64,000 bases of DNA, taken from an uncultured Methanobrevibacter sp. Lineage in GTDB: Archaea > Methanobacteriota > Methanobacteria > Methanobacteriales > Methanobacteriaceae. Under the pieces are notes generated by a model. That model ran no database searches. It was not told the origin of the DNA and saw only the letters and a list, made by a program, of their open reading frames with translations. The position numbers and the translations under genes are program-made. The DNA lies in the NCBI RefSeq assembly GCF_902764455.1, contig NZ_CACWVY010000010.1, positions 2,239 to 66,238 on the forward strand. Reading direction: 5' to 3'. Positions 28,129 to 37,264 of this stretch are shown here, one piece after another (within the stretch, counting starts at the first letter, position 1; each line of letters opens with the position of its first letter).

Positions 28129-30336
28129 CTATTTTTGGATTGTAATCATGCTTTTTGCTGAAATCAGATAATTGCTGTTTTTGGATGAAATTACAACATT
28201 ATGTTTTCCTGTTTTTAATTTATTGGTGTTTATTTTAGCTATTCCTTTCTTGTTTGTTTTAACAGTATAGGTTTTATATTTTTTTCCACTATAAACTTTA
28301 ATTTTAACTTTAACATTTGAAATAATCTTTTTGGTTGCTTTATTTTTCAAAGTGATTTTAAAGTATTGTGATTTTTTAAACTTGTTTGTTACTTTTGGGG
28401 CTTTAACGATTGTTTTTGCTTTTGCTATTTTTATGGTCAGTGTCTTTTTGATTTTGGTGTTTAACAGTCTAACTTCTATTTTATGTTTGCCTGCTGTAAG
28501 AGTATTCGGCAGTTTAAATGTAGTTTTTCCCTTAAAGTTGGTTTTTGAGTAATATGTTTTTGTTTTACCGTTTGTGTATATTTTATAAGCAAATTTAATG
28601 TCTTTTAAATTGGAACTGATTTTTGAAACAGTTTTTATTTCCAGACGGGCATTAATTTTTGAATATACATTTTTGTTGAAATTAACTTTGTTTATCTTAA
28701 TATCGGATATTGTTGGTTTAACTGTCAGATTCAGTATTATTCCATAGTCAGTATTATGATATCCGATTGTTCGGGTCATATAATAGATTTTTAGACTAAC
28801 ATTGCCAAGCATGTTGAGATTATATTTAGCAATTCCGTTTTTGTCTGTTTTAACTGAAGGTACAGGGTACTGATATTCATCATTTAAATTCTCTATAAAT
28901 ATCTCTTGGCCTATAACAGGTTCTCCCATATAATTTTCAAGCTTAATTATCAATATATCATTGAAATAATAGATACTTGTTTTATTAATTATTATTTTAT
29001 GAGTGGTGTCTTTATTAATATCTTCTGAGTTTATCAGATATTTTCCGGTGCTGTTTACAAAGTATAATTCATCACAGACATAATTGGTTTTTACCTGACA
29101 TTCCACTTTCTTTGCTGTGCGGGTTCCGTCCTCATCAAATGTATGCTCTTCGTTGTAATTTCTGGTTTTTATGGTGTCCTCGATATTTCCGTCATTGGCA
29201 AATGTGGAATTTGTAATATTTGCATCTGCAAAGAAAAATTCGATTGAGGATTTATTGAAAAGTGAATTATTTATTGACACATCTGAATATTCTGTGTAAA
29301 GTGTGGAATTATTTACAATTGAATCTTTGATTTTTAAGCTTCCTTTTCTAGATCCGAAAGTTATTGAACCGTCCATTGTGCAATTGCTTAAAAGAACATT
29401 GTCCATTATTATTTTACATCCGTCGGAAAAATAACCTGCTGTGAAATAAAGTTGGGGATTGGTTAAATTTGAGTTGTAAAGTGATATTTTTGAGTAGCTT
29501 GCTTCGATTTTTTGATTGTTGAAGTTGCTTTTGGAAATGTTGTAAATGCTTGAACTGCTTAAAATATTTGAATCATTAAAGTTTGAATTATCTATAGTGA
29601 TATTATAACGGTATAATGTGATATTTGATTTGCATAAATTTGAATTTTTTATATCTAAGCTATTTGTAATGCGGAACTGGTCTCCTCCAATAATTTCGAT
29701 ATAGTTTGGAGTATTTTCTCTTTTGAATGTGATTAGTGATTCATATAAGTTACAGCTAATAATTTTTGAATAATCTTTGTATATGTCACCATATCCATAA
29801 AAGAGTACTATTTCAATTTCAGATTTATTAAAAATGGAATTTTTAAATGTATTCTGATATTCATAACTTGTAAATGTCGAATTTATGAATTTGCAGTTCT
29901 CAAAAGTCATTTCATGCCAGGTGGTGATTTTCACATCTTTAAATGTAATATTTTTAAATGTAACATTTTTTCCCAGATATTTGAAGCTATATCCCTCACG
30001 TAAATAGCTTATTATAGGTTTGCCGTCATTAATTTTGCTTTTTGTCTGATTGACATCTAAAATTAATGATGTGCCCTTTCCATCAATGATTGTTTTATCC
30101 ACAACGCCTTCAACAGTAACAGATTTGTTTAAGACAATACTGGTTTTATCTCCGCTGAGATAATATGTTTTTTCATCAAGAGTTACAATTCCATTGTCTT
30201 CACAATCATCTATCAAATCTTTAATATTCTGATTGTCTTCGCTATATATTGTATTATTTTCATGAGCAGAGACTATTCCGGCGCATAAAAATAAAATAAA
30301 CAATAATATTGCTAATTTTAAAAATTTCTTTTTAAT
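28129..30336 (-). CDS. Secreted adhesin-like beta-helix protein with C-terminal Ig-like repeats (ATT start proposed)
   Basis: The first standard start is the TTG ending at 30303 (724 residues), but that cuts into the signal peptide. Eleven codons upstream in frame, ATT at 30336-30334 sits 4 nt after GGTGA and gives a typical export signal: basic KKKFLK, then hydrophobic LAILLFILFLCAGIV and a small-residue site before HENN. I therefore give 735 residues from ATT. The middle (about 60-400) is a right-handed beta-helix of the pectin-lyase type, rich in NNS.N.S and ITNST-like turns (KDSIVNNSTLY, NSNLTNPQLYF). The last 230 residues hold Lys-rich Ig-like repeats (GKTTFKLPNTLTAGKHKIEV). No membrane anchor is visible. 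Presumably wall-bound through basic domains (inference). Confidence 0.82.
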   Translation of the reverse strand: MKKKFLKLAILLFILFLCAGIVSAHENNTIYSEDNQNIKDLIDDCEDNGIVTLDEKTYYLSGDKTSIVLNKSVTVEGVVDKTIIDGKGTSLILDVNQTKSKINDGKPIISYLREGYSFKYLGKNVTFKNITFKDVKITTWHEMTFENCKFINSTFTSYEYQNTFKNSIFNKSEIEIVLFYGYGDIYKDYSKIISCNLYESLITFKRENTPNYIEIIGGDQFRITNSLDIKNSNLCKSNITLYRYNITIDNSNFNDSNILSSSSIYNISKSNFNNQKIEASYSKISLYNSNLTNPQLYFTAGYFSDGCKIIMDNVLLSNCTMDGSITFGSRKGSLKIKDSIVNNSTLYTEYSDVSINNSLFNKSSIEFFFADANITNSTFANDGNIEDTIKTRNYNEEHTFDEDGTRTAKKVECQVKTNYVCDELYFVNSTGKYLINSEDINKDTTHKIIINKTSIYYFNDILIIKLENYMGEPVIGQEIFIENLNDEYQYPVPSVKTDKNGIAKYNLNMLGNVSLKIYYMTRTIGYHNTDYGIILNLTVKPTISDIKINKVNFNKNVYSKINARLEIKTVSKISSNLKDIKFAYKIYTNGKTKTYYSKTNFKGKTTFKLPNTLTAGKHKIEVRLLNTKIKKTLTIKIAKAKTIVKAPKVTNKFKKSQYFKITLKNKATKKIISNVKVKIKVYSGKKYKTYTVKTNKKGIAKINTNKLKTGKHNVVISSKNSNYLISAKSMITIQK

Positions 30337-30479
30337 AATATCACCTTTAATTTATATATGGTGTATTGATTTAAACATTTTTTGTAAGTTACTTTTATTA
30401 ATATTAAAAGTCAAATCTATTAAATGATATTTTATTAGATATCTTGATTTTTATCAAAATTTAAAAGAGATGATTTTAA

Positions 30480-31472
30480 ATGAAAATGTATTACGACGAT
30501 GATGTAAATACAGATGCTCTTGAAGGAAAAACCATTGCTGTAATCGGTTATGGTTCTCAAGGAAGAGCACAATCTAGAAATATGGCTGATAGTGGAGCTA
30601 ACGTTATTGTTGGTTTAAGAGAAAATGGTAGCTCATGGAATTTAGCTAAAGAAGACGGTATGACTGTAAAAACTATTGAAGATGCATCAAAAGAAGCTGA
30701 TATAATTCATATTTTACTGCCTGATGAAATTCAGGAAAAAGTATACAATAATCAGATTGCTGAATATGTTGAAGCCGGAAATACTATTTCATTCTCTCAC
30801 GGTTATAACATCCACTTTGAACTAATCAAACCTGGTGAAGATGTAAACGTTGTAATGTTTGCACCTAAAGGACCTGGATCCATGGTAAGAAGAACTTACG
30901 AAGAAGGATTCGGTATTCCTGGTTTAGTAGCAGTTCAACAAGATGCAACCGGTGATGCTTTACAACTTGCATTAGGTATGGCAAAAGCATGTGGTTTAAC
31001 CAAAGCTGGTGTTTTAGAAACTACTTTCAAAGAAGAAACTGAAACTGACTTGTTCGGTGAACAAACAGTTTTATGTGGAGGTATCACTGAATTAATCAAT
31101 GCAGGATTTACTACTTTGGTTGAAGCAGGTTACCAACCTGAAATCGCTTACTTTGAAACCTGTCACGAAGTAAAACTTATTGTAGATTTAATCTATGAAA
31201 AAGGTTTCGCTGGAATGTGGCATGATGTAAGTAACACTGCAGAATATGGTGGATTAACCAGAGGAAAAAGAATCATCGGTGATGAAGCTAAAGATGCTAT
31301 GAAAGCAACTTTAAAAGAAATCCAAGATGGAACCTTCAAAAAACAATGGGCTGAAGAAAACGCTACCGACGGAGCTAACTTAAAAGAAATGAGAGCAGCT
31401 GAAGAACAATTAGATATTGAAATTGTCGGTGAAAGACTTAGAAAAGCCTGTGGATTACAAAAAGACGATTAA
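30480..31472 (+). CDS. ilvC: Ketol-acid reductoisomerase IlvC
   Basis: Mg2+- and NAD(P)H-dependent enzyme that isomerises and reduces acetolactate to dihydroxy-isovalerate, the second common step of branched-chain amino-acid synthesis. At 330 residues it is a class I enzyme. The Rossmann motif is [10 protein letters not shown] (Gly23-Gly28). The cofactor loop GLRENGSSW carries Arg47, Ser51 and Ser52, consistent with NADPH preference. Metal-binding acids lie in [13 protein letters not shown] and the C-terminal domain ([26 protein letters not shown]). The ATG is preceded by AGAGATGAT. It forms a single-gene unit with a strong terminator. Confidence 0.97.
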   Translation: MKMYYDDDVNTDALEGKTIAVIGYGSQGRAQSRNMADSGANVIVGLRENGSSWNLAKEDGMTVKTIEDASKEADIIHILLPDEIQEKVYNNQIAEYVEAGNTISFSHGYNIHFELIKPGEDVNVVMFAPKGPGSMVRRTYEEGFGIPGLVAVQQDATGDALQLALGMAKACGLTKAGVLETTFKEETETDLFGEQTVLCGGITELINAGFTTLVEAGYQPEIAYFETCHEVKLIVDLIYEKGFAGMWHDVSNTAEYGGLTRGKRIIGDEAKDAMKATLKEIQDGTFKKQWAEENATDGANLKEMRAAEEQLDIEIVGERLRKACGLQKDD

Positions 31473-31497
31473 ACGTCTTTTCTTTTTTTCTTTTTTT
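31460..31497 (+). terminator. Terminator overlapping the ilvC stop
   Basis: AAAAGACG (31460-31467) pairs with CGTCTTTT (31474-31481); the stop codon is in the loop and a T-rich tract runs to 31497. Confidence 0.75.
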
Positions 31498-31506
31498 GTG
31501 ATAATA

Positions 31507-32511
31507 ATGGTATTTATTGGAATGGACCATGGAACTACCGGAATCTCTTTTTGCATAATGTCTGACGAAGGAGATGTTGTCGATGTTTTCAAGATAGGAA
31601 GAGAGGAAAGTAAAAACGGTTTGGTTTCAGCAACTGACGAATTGGCTAAACGTGTCGATTTTGATTCTGTAAAATTAATGGCAATCACTTATGCAATGGG
31701 TGACGGCATTAATAAGATTTTACCGACTGATAAAGTTAAGGACAGAGGAATTTTATCCATTAACGGCGCCGGTAAAGTTACAGGAGGAGGAACTTCAGTA
31801 TTTTCAGAACTTCAGGAATTAAATTTAAATTCAATAATGATTCCAGGTCTCCATAAAGATTCTACTTCTTTAAATGAATTATTCAGAGCGGCTTATTCCC
31901 ATCAGGCAAGTCCCGAAAAGGTCAGCATATCATATAATGCTATTTTGGAAACCGGCTGGTCAAATTTTATCGTAGCTGACATTTCCTCAAACAGTGTGGA
32001 TATACTTATTGAGGATGGTAAAATTAAGGGAGCAATGGATGCCTGTGTAGGCGCTATGGGTGTTGTTCACGGACCTATTGATTTAGAAATGATTAGAGAT
32101 ATTGATGAAAACGGTGCTTCTGCAAATGAATGCTTTTCACATGCAGGTGCTATAAAAATAGCCGGCATTGACGGTAAAGTAGCTAATATGAAAGATCAGC
32201 TTTTAAAAAATTACCAAGCTGGTGATGAAAAAGCTAAATTGGCTATTGATACATTAATAATGACTGTTGCTATGGAAATTGCCGGATTGGATCTTGTATG
32301 TGAAAATGATATAGAAGGTATTGTTTTAACAGGTTCTATTGGCAGTGCAACAGAACCGTTTAACTTTGAAAATGAAATCAATAAATATTTCAAAAATAAA
32401 TATGACTTGAAGGTCATTTCTAAAGATTCTGGAGCTATTGGTGCAGCTCAAATAGCGATGGATGTTTATAATGGTAAAAAAGAGATTTTAGGAATTGAAG
32501 TGGAAATTTAA
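31507..32511 (+). CDS. Methanogenesis marker protein 12 (ASKHA-fold ATPase-like)
   Basis: Start chosen at ATG 31507, preceded by GTGAT; an upstream in-frame ATG lies inside ilvC and has no ribosome-binding site. The 334 residues begin FIGMDHGTTGISFCIM, a phosphate-1 motif of the actin/sugar-kinase/Hsp70 fold, and contain VADISSNSVDILIEDG and VLTGSIGSATEP (adenosine-type motif). This pattern is that of the methanogen-specific marker 12 family (DUF1464-like), present in methanogens and of undefined biochemical role. It may be read through from the ilvC promoter despite the intervening hairpin. Confidence 0.85.
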   Translation: MVFIGMDHGTTGISFCIMSDEGDVVDVFKIGREESKNGLVSATDELAKRVDFDSVKLMAITYAMGDGINKILPTDKVKDRGILSINGAGKVTGGGTSVFSELQELNLNSIMIPGLHKDSTSLNELFRAAYSHQASPEKVSISYNAILETGWSNFIVADISSNSVDILIEDGKIKGAMDACVGAMGVVHGPIDLEMIRDIDENGASANECFSHAGAIKIAGIDGKVANMKDQLLKNYQAGDEKAKLAIDTLIMTVAMEIAGLDLVCENDIEGIVLTGSIGSATEPFNFENEINKYFKNKYDLKVISKDSGAIGAAQIAMDVYNGKKEILGIEVEI

Positions 32512-32515
32512 ATTC

Positions 32516-32725
32516 CTATTTTTTATCTTCTTTTAAGCTGACGAATACTACATTTCCGCCTTTTATTGTTTCTAAACCTTTTTCATTTTCAAGGACGATA
32601 TTTAAATAGTTATCAATTGCAATAACTTTTCCTTCGCTTTGATTATTATCTCTTAAATCGACACTAACATACTTATTTTTAAATTGTGCAAAAAGTTTGT
32701 TTACATTATCTTTTTCAAAACTCAT
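32516..32725 (-). CDS. Sm-like RNA-binding protein (Lsm)
   Basis: A 69-residue Sm-fold protein expected to form a ring that binds U-rich RNA. Sm1 motif: GKVIAIDNYLNIVLEN (about 32-47). Sm2 motif: IKGGNVVFVSL near the C-terminus, with the GG/GN pair instead of the more common RG. It ends in an acidic/basic tail. It is transcribed divergently from a 47-residue protein and converges with mmp12, its stop lying 4 nt from the mmp12 stop. Confidence 0.88.
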   Translation of the reverse strand: MSFEKDNVNKLFAQFKNKYVSVDLRDNNQSEGKVIAIDNYLNIVLENEKGLETIKGGNVVFVSLKEDKK

Positions 32726-32772
32726 TTTTTCAAATCCTTGAATTATTATATATTTAATATTGATGTTCCAAC

Positions 32773-32780
32773 TTTATATA
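32773..32780 (+). promoter_or_regulatory. TATA box of the 47-residue protein gene
   Basis: TTTATATA centred 27 nt before the ATG at 32804, the usual distance from an archaeal TATA box to the transcription start. The message would then start at or within a few bases of the ATG, i.e. be leaderless. Confidence 0.55.
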
Positions 32781-32803
32781 GTTTAAGATTAATAATATAT
32801 ATT

Positions 32804-32947
32804 ATGGCAATAAATCAATTAGAAAGTAATTTAGAAGCTATTACTCGTACAATAGCTCAATTAAAAAAAGATGGATGTACTGATGAAAAAATTTTAAATC
32901 AGCTTAGAGAAGAAAGGGAAAAAATACTTAAAGACTTGAACTTATAA
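32804..32947 (+). CDS. Small helical protein of 47 residues, unknown function
   Basis: Starts MAINQLESNLEAITRTIAQL and continues KKDGCTDEKILNQL, a largely helical, charged sequence. I choose ATG 32804 rather than an earlier in-frame codon because a TATA box lies 27 nt upstream and nothing upstream looks like protein. There is no ribosome-binding site, consistent with a leaderless mRNA. It converges with surE (5-nt gap). The even charge distribution and the conserved-looking start favour a real gene, but I do not recognise the family. Confidence 0.6.
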   Translation: MAINQLESNLEAITRTIAQLKKDGCTDEKILNQLREEREKILKDLNL

Positions 32948-32952
32948 GCATT

Positions 32953-33729
32953 TTAAATTAACCATTCTTTCAATAAACTCATATCGCCAGTTAAATCGAT
33001 TTTAAGTGGTGTTACTGTAGTTTTTTGGGCTTTACGTAATTCATAACCATCAGTACCTGGTGAATCTGATTCATATGGTTCACCGCCAATCCAGTAATAT
33101 GGTTTCCCGCGCGGATCCATTCGTGTATCAATTACTGGTAAATACATTCTTTTTCCAAGTTTAACAACTTCAAATTCTTCATTTATAGGGTTTGCTGGAA
33201 TATTCACATTCAACAAATCAATTCCGTCAGGTAAACCTTTTTTTAATATTATTTTAGCTATTTTATTAAGCATTTTTCCTGCAAAATCAAAATCGATTTC
33301 AACGGCGCCATTTTCAAATTTAACATCGTCTCTTGTTACTTCCAGGGAGATGGCTATTGTGGGAATGTTAAAACTTGCCGCTTCAAGTGCAGCACCTAAA
33401 GTTCCTGATGTTGTAAGCTCGGCCTGACCGATATTGTATCCGGTATTTATTCCGGAAATCATTATATCCGGTTTTTCATCAAGTATTTCAAACAGGCCTA
33501 TGGTTACTGCATCGGTCGGTGTTCCGCTCACTCCATAGCCTTTACTGCCATCTTTTAAAGTATACTCATTTACTCTTAATGGTTCATATAATGTTAATGC
33601 ATGGCCTATTCCGCTTTGTTGAGTTTCAGGAGCGACTACATAAGTGTCACACAAATCATCAACTGCTTTTTTTGCAGCCAATATTCCTGAAGCGGTTATT
33701 CCATCATCATTACATATTAATGCTTTCAT
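32953..33729 (-). CDS. surE: 5'/3'-nucleotidase SurE
   Basis: Metal-dependent phosphatase acting on nucleoside 5'- and 3'-monophosphates. The 258 residues start with the metal-binding ALICNDDG (Asp8, Asp9). APETQQSGIGHALT supplies the conserved Ser, YGVSGTPTDAVTIGL is the family signature, and MISGINTGYNIGQ carries the metal-binding Asn. The C-terminus (TDGYELRKAQKTTVTPLKID) is typical. No clear ribosome-binding site precedes the ATG; it may be leaderless. Confidence 0.93.
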   Translation of the reverse strand: MKALICNDDGITASGILAAKKAVDDLCDTYVVAPETQQSGIGHALTLYEPLRVNEYTLKDGSKGYGVSGTPTDAVTIGLFEILDEKPDIMISGINTGYNIGQAELTTSGTLGAALEAASFNIPTIAISLEVTRDDVKFENGAVEIDFDFAGKMLNKIAKIILKKGLPDGIDLLNVNIPANPINEEFEVVKLGKRMYLPVIDTRMDPRGKPYYWIGGEPYESDSPGTDGYELRKAQKTTVTPLKIDLTGDMSLLKEWLI

Positions 33730-33860
33730 ATATTTAATTAGGGCAGTTTATTTTTAAATAATTTTAGGTTTTCAACCAAATATAAAAAACTTTAATAATA
33801 GTTTTAATTATAAAATATAATATTATAATATTCTATGAAAAAACACATGCGGGTGGAAAC

Positions 33861-34760
33861 TTGGAAAAACCACAATTGATTAATTTTGTAGCAAAGGTAA
33901 TGGAGGACTCTGGTTTCAAGGTTTATAAGAATTTTAAAACCTCACAGAAAGTCATAGATATTTATGCAATACTCCCAACAACAATAGGGGACTTTGGAGT
34001 AGTTGTTGCATGTAAAAATTATGACAAAGACTTTGAAATCGGGGTTGATGTTTTAAAAGAAATGGAAGATGTTCAGGAAAGTATTAAAGCGTCTAAGGTA
34101 ACTATTGTGTCTTCTTCCTATTTTTCCAATCAGGCTAAAAACTATGCTTTAAGGAAAAATATCAAATTGGTTGATAGGGATAATTTGCTTGAAATGGCTA
34201 AGCGTTATCAGGACAGGACTTCCCAAACTACTTTGGATAATACTCCTTATGATGGAGGAGCTTCCGCTTATATTGATGAAGAATATCCCGAATATGAATA
34301 TGATGCATCAGATGTTGAATATTTAATGCAGCGAAGAGAAGCACATCCAAACGTTTATAAAAGTTCATTATACAGACAGAATGATGAACCAAGTCACCGG
34401 GGAGGAATTTCATCTTTGTTGCATAGAAACAAATCCGGCGGAATGACTTCTGGTCAGTCCAATTTATACAACTATAATTCAATGCAAAACTCATATCGAG
34501 AACCTCTTCTCTTAAAATTATTAAATAATCCTATAGTTTTGGTTATTTTTGTTGTAGTTGCTGCCTATGTGATTGCTTACCTCTTAGGCAATATTTTACA
34601 TATAGATGCAGGTTTTGTCGGAATTATTGAAATGGTCGTAGCATTACTCTTATCCTATGGTATATCATTATACACAGTAAGAAACAGTGATTTTATTGTA
34701 AAAGGATCATTTGTATTCTTCATTTCATTAATCATTTTAATTATATTAATTTTTGTTTAA
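33861..34760 (+). CDS. Membrane-anchored Mrr/restriction-endonuclease-like protein
   Basis: The 299 residues combine a PD-(D/E)xK-type nuclease fold (about 1-115) with three C-terminal transmembrane helices (about 220-299). The nuclease part has KVIDIYAILPT with Asp33 and VVVACKNYDKD with Lys52. The position two before the lysine, normally Glu or Gln in Mrr-type enzymes, is Ala50, so activity is uncertain. VSSSYFSNQAKNYALRKNIKLVDRDNLLEM closes the domain as in Mrr_cat proteins. A disordered Ser/Tyr/Arg-rich linker joins the two parts. Start is TTG 33861 with GGTGG 5 nt upstream. It may act in nucleic-acid surveillance at the membrane, but function is unknown. Its end overlaps the convergent polymerase-like gene by 15 nt. 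Confidence 0.75.
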   Translation: MEKPQLINFVAKVMEDSGFKVYKNFKTSQKVIDIYAILPTTIGDFGVVVACKNYDKDFEIGVDVLKEMEDVQESIKASKVTIVSSSYFSNQAKNYALRKNIKLVDRDNLLEMAKRYQDRTSQTTLDNTPYDGGASAYIDEEYPEYEYDASDVEYLMQRREAHPNVYKSSLYRQNDEPSHRGGISSLLHRNKSGGMTSGQSNLYNYNSMQNSYREPLLLKLLNNPIVLVIFVVVAAYVIAYLLGNILHIDAGFVGIIEMVVALLLSYGISLYTVRNSDFIVKGSFVFFISLIILIILIFV

Positions 34761-35807
34761 TTTAATATAATTAAAATTCATTATTATTAAAATTAATCCG
34801 ATTAGGTACAAAAACCATATCATAATGTCTGTTGGTCCGGTTTCTATCCAAATTAATGTGTGTGTTAAAATCATTGAATAAATCCCAGCACCAACTCCTT
34901 TTTTTAATTTATGGACCAGTCCCAAGAAAACTCCCATAAATGCCATTTGTACTGTAAGGCCGATTATGCCGAAATCAAGATAAACAGGTCCGAACAATGT
35001 TGATGTTAAACAAACATCGTATGAAAGTACATACTGGCCAATAAATGTTCTCGGACTTCCTGATGAAAAAATCATGCTTAATATATGGCCATGTGTTGTT
35101 CCGCCTAACGGCAGTATTTTTTCAAAGACTTCTAAAGTAAATGCCGCTCTATAGAATATCAGTTCCAATGGATTCAGTGTCCAGTGCTGGTTTGCTATTG
35201 ATTGTGAAGCAATATAACCAACGGCCATAATTCCAATTACTATTATTGCAATAAAAGCAATTCCAACTTTTCTTGAGATTTTTTTCAAATAATATAGTGT
35301 AATAAATGAGCTTGCCAAAATTCCTAGAACTGAGGTTCTGTATCCGTTTAATCCGAAAATCAGTGCTCCCAAAATTACAAAAAGAAGGTATTTTCTGTTA
35401 TAGTATTTTGCAAGCAGTATGTTCATCATTATTAAAAATAGAGGATAGGCAACTCTCCAGATATTTGTAGTGGCATTCGATTTCAATACGCTATTGAAAA
35501 GAGGAATTCCGCCCATTAATATTAAATTTAGAGTTTGCAGGCCCAAAGCGATTATAACCAGAATTACCAGGAGCTTTTCAGATAAAAAATCAGTTTCTTT
35601 TGTATCTTCCACCTTAATTTTATATTTTACAATAACGGCACCGATTGCAAAGATTGCACATGCAAAGATGACTGTTAAAATAACTTCCAAATCAAGCGGA
35701 TCATCAAATCTGTAGTTAAATGATCCGATATATCCCATTATGAGAAAAGCAAGGATAGCTACTACCAGTATATTTGGTTGAAAGAAATCAATTTTTTTTA
35801 AATTCAT
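34746..35807 (-). CDS. O-antigen/oligosaccharide repeat-unit polymerase-like membrane protein (DUF70-type)
   Basis: Polytopic membrane protein of 353 residues with roughly ten helices. I use the ATG ending at 35807 because GGAGG lies just upstream; a longer frame reaches into cfbB. A large loop (about 225-280) contains NPLELIFYRAAFTLEVFEKI, THGHILSMIFSSGSPRTFIG and STLFGPVYLDFGIIG, the pattern of archaeal DUF70/O-antigen polymerase proteins. It would join lipid-linked glycan repeats outside the membrane. The start lies 1 nt after the cfbB stop and its ribosome-binding site is inside the cfbB end, so translation is coupled. Confidence 0.72.
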   Translation of the reverse strand: MNLKKIDFFQPNILVVAILAFLIMGYIGSFNYRFDDPLDLEVILTVIFACAIFAIGAVIVKYKIKVEDTKETDFLSEKLLVILVIIALGLQTLNLILMGGIPLFNSVLKSNATTNIWRVAYPLFLIMMNILLAKYYNRKYLLFVILGALIFGLNGYRTSVLGILASSFITLYYLKKISRKVGIAFIAIIVIGIMAVGYIASQSIANQHWTLNPLELIFYRAAFTLEVFEKILPLGGTTHGHILSMIFSSGSPRTFIGQYVLSYDVCLTSTLFGPVYLDFGIIGLTVQMAFMGVFLGLVHKLKKGVGAGIYSMILTHTLIWIETGPTDIMIWFLYLIGLILIIMNFNYIKLNKN

Positions 35808-35808
35808 G

Positions 35809-37164
35809 TTATCCTCCAAGTTCCAGTGAAGAAATTGCAAGGTTTCCACCGAAGTTAGGCATTGCAGCAACATGGGTGTGGACATAACTTGCAAGTGTAT
35901 TTTTTTCCATAAATCCGTCCTGCAGATTATATGAGCCTTTGCCTCTTAGTATATTGAATGCAAGGTCATGTTTTATATTATTATCATCGACAAGGACTTT
36001 TGAATAATGGAATTCATGTCCATTGAATTTTTCACCTTTTTTTGCAATAATGTTGTCCTGTGTAACTTCAGCTATTGTGTATTTTAATGCCTGTACACGA
36101 TCTGTTAAAACTGCCTTGTAAGGATATACATCTACCATTTTATCTTCGTGGATAGAATTCATAAGATACATTAAACCACCACATTCGGCAAATATGGGCC
36201 TACTTTCAAGGTGGAAGTGTTTGATATCTTTAAGCATATTTTCATTTTCTGATAACTGTTTTGAAAATAGCTCAGGGTATCCTCCGCCGATATATAATCC
36301 GTCGACATCTGGCAATCCTTCATCCTTTAATGGTGAAAAGTAAACTACTTTGGCATTGTTTGCCTCCAGAGATTCAATATTTTCCTTATAATAAAAATTA
36401 AATACTTCATCAAAAGCCACACCAATCTTTACAGGCTGTTTATTTAGTTTATTCCAAATTGGAACAATGTCTGAAGTAATTTTAGGTGCACTTTTTGCAA
36501 TTTCAACCAGTCTGTCCAAATCGATTGAATTTTTGATGACCTCCGCCCAGATATCGATAAATTTTAGAGAATTTTCCCTTTCTACAGCAGGAACAAGACC
36601 CAAATGCCTTTGTTCAATTGAAATGTTATCGTCTCTTATAATTCCTCCGATAACTTCTGTTTTTGTTATTTCTTCAATTGAACGTTTTGTTTTTTCATAG
36701 TGTGCTTTGTTTTTCACTTTATTTAGAATAACGCCGGCAATATTGATTTCGGGATCCAATGCCTTAAACCCTAAAACGAGTGCTGCAGCACTTTTGACAA
36801 GACTTCTTGAGTTAATTATTAGAATAACGGGAGCATTTAATGATTTTGCAACTGACGCTGTACTTCCAATATCATTAATGGAATCGATTCCTTCGTATAA
36901 TCCGCGCACACCTTCAATAACGGCTATCTGCTTACCTTCCATCCCTTTAAGAAATGAATCCCTTACCTGTCCTTCTTTCATAAAAAAGGAATCCAGGTTT
37001 CTTGAAGTGTTTCCGGTTGCTAATGTATGATACGATGGGTCAATATAGTCAGGTCCAACTTTAAAAGGTTGAACATTGTATTTTTCGCTTAATGCTTTCA
37101 TTATTCCTGTAGCTATTGTTGTTTTTCCAACTGCACTGCCGGTACCTGCTAAAATAATTCTCAT
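35809..37164 (-). CDS. cfbB: Ni-sirohydrochlorin a,c-diamide synthase CfbB (CbiA family)
   Basis: ATP- and glutamine-dependent amidase of 451 residues. An N-terminal P-loop domain ([47 protein letters not shown]) is followed by a class I glutaminase-like domain with the nucleophile in [11 protein letters not shown] and a C-terminal His (NGHEFHYSK). CfbB amidates nickel sirohydrochlorin on the way to coenzyme F430, while the homologue CbiA amidates cobyrinate for B12. Length and the GVRGLYEG segment make me prefer CfbB, but CbiA cannot be excluded from sequence alone. It is translationally coupled to the polymerase-like gene downstream. Confidence 0.82.
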   Translation of the reverse strand: MRIILAGTGSAVGKTTIATGIMKALSEKYNVQPFKVGPDYIDPSYHTLATGNTSRNLDSFFMKEGQVRDSFLKGMEGKQIAVIEGVRGLYEGIDSINDIGSTASVAKSLNAPVILIINSRSLVKSAAALVLGFKALDPEINIAGVILNKVKNKAHYEKTKRSIEEITKTEVIGGIIRDDNISIEQRHLGLVPAVERENSLKFIDIWAEVIKNSIDLDRLVEIAKSAPKITSDIVPIWNKLNKQPVKIGVAFDEVFNFYYKENIESLEANNAKVVYFSPLKDEGLPDVDGLYIGGGYPELFSKQLSENENMLKDIKHFHLESRPIFAECGGLMYLMNSIHEDKMVDVYPYKAVLTDRVQALKYTIAEVTQDNIIAKKGEKFNGHEFHYSKVLVDDNNIKHDLAFNILRGKGSYNLQDGFMEKNTLASYVHTHVAAMPNFGGNLAISSLELGG

Positions 37165-37264
37165 AAATATTAATCTGAATCTTTTTATATAACAATTTTT
37201 GTATAATTAAATCATTTTATATAATATTAACAATAAAATTTAAATCATAATATATGGTGGTATA

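Noticed and set aside
31417-31506. N-terminal extension of mmp12 inside ilvC
   Set aside because: It overlaps ilvC and its terminator, has no ribosome-binding site, and the family starts at FIGMDHGTTG.
33835-33879. Short upstream frame (ATG 33835 to TGA 33877) overlapping the Mrr-like gene start
   Set aside because: It has only 14 codons, no ribosome-binding site and no recognisable peptide; the TTG at 33861 with GGTGG is sufficient.
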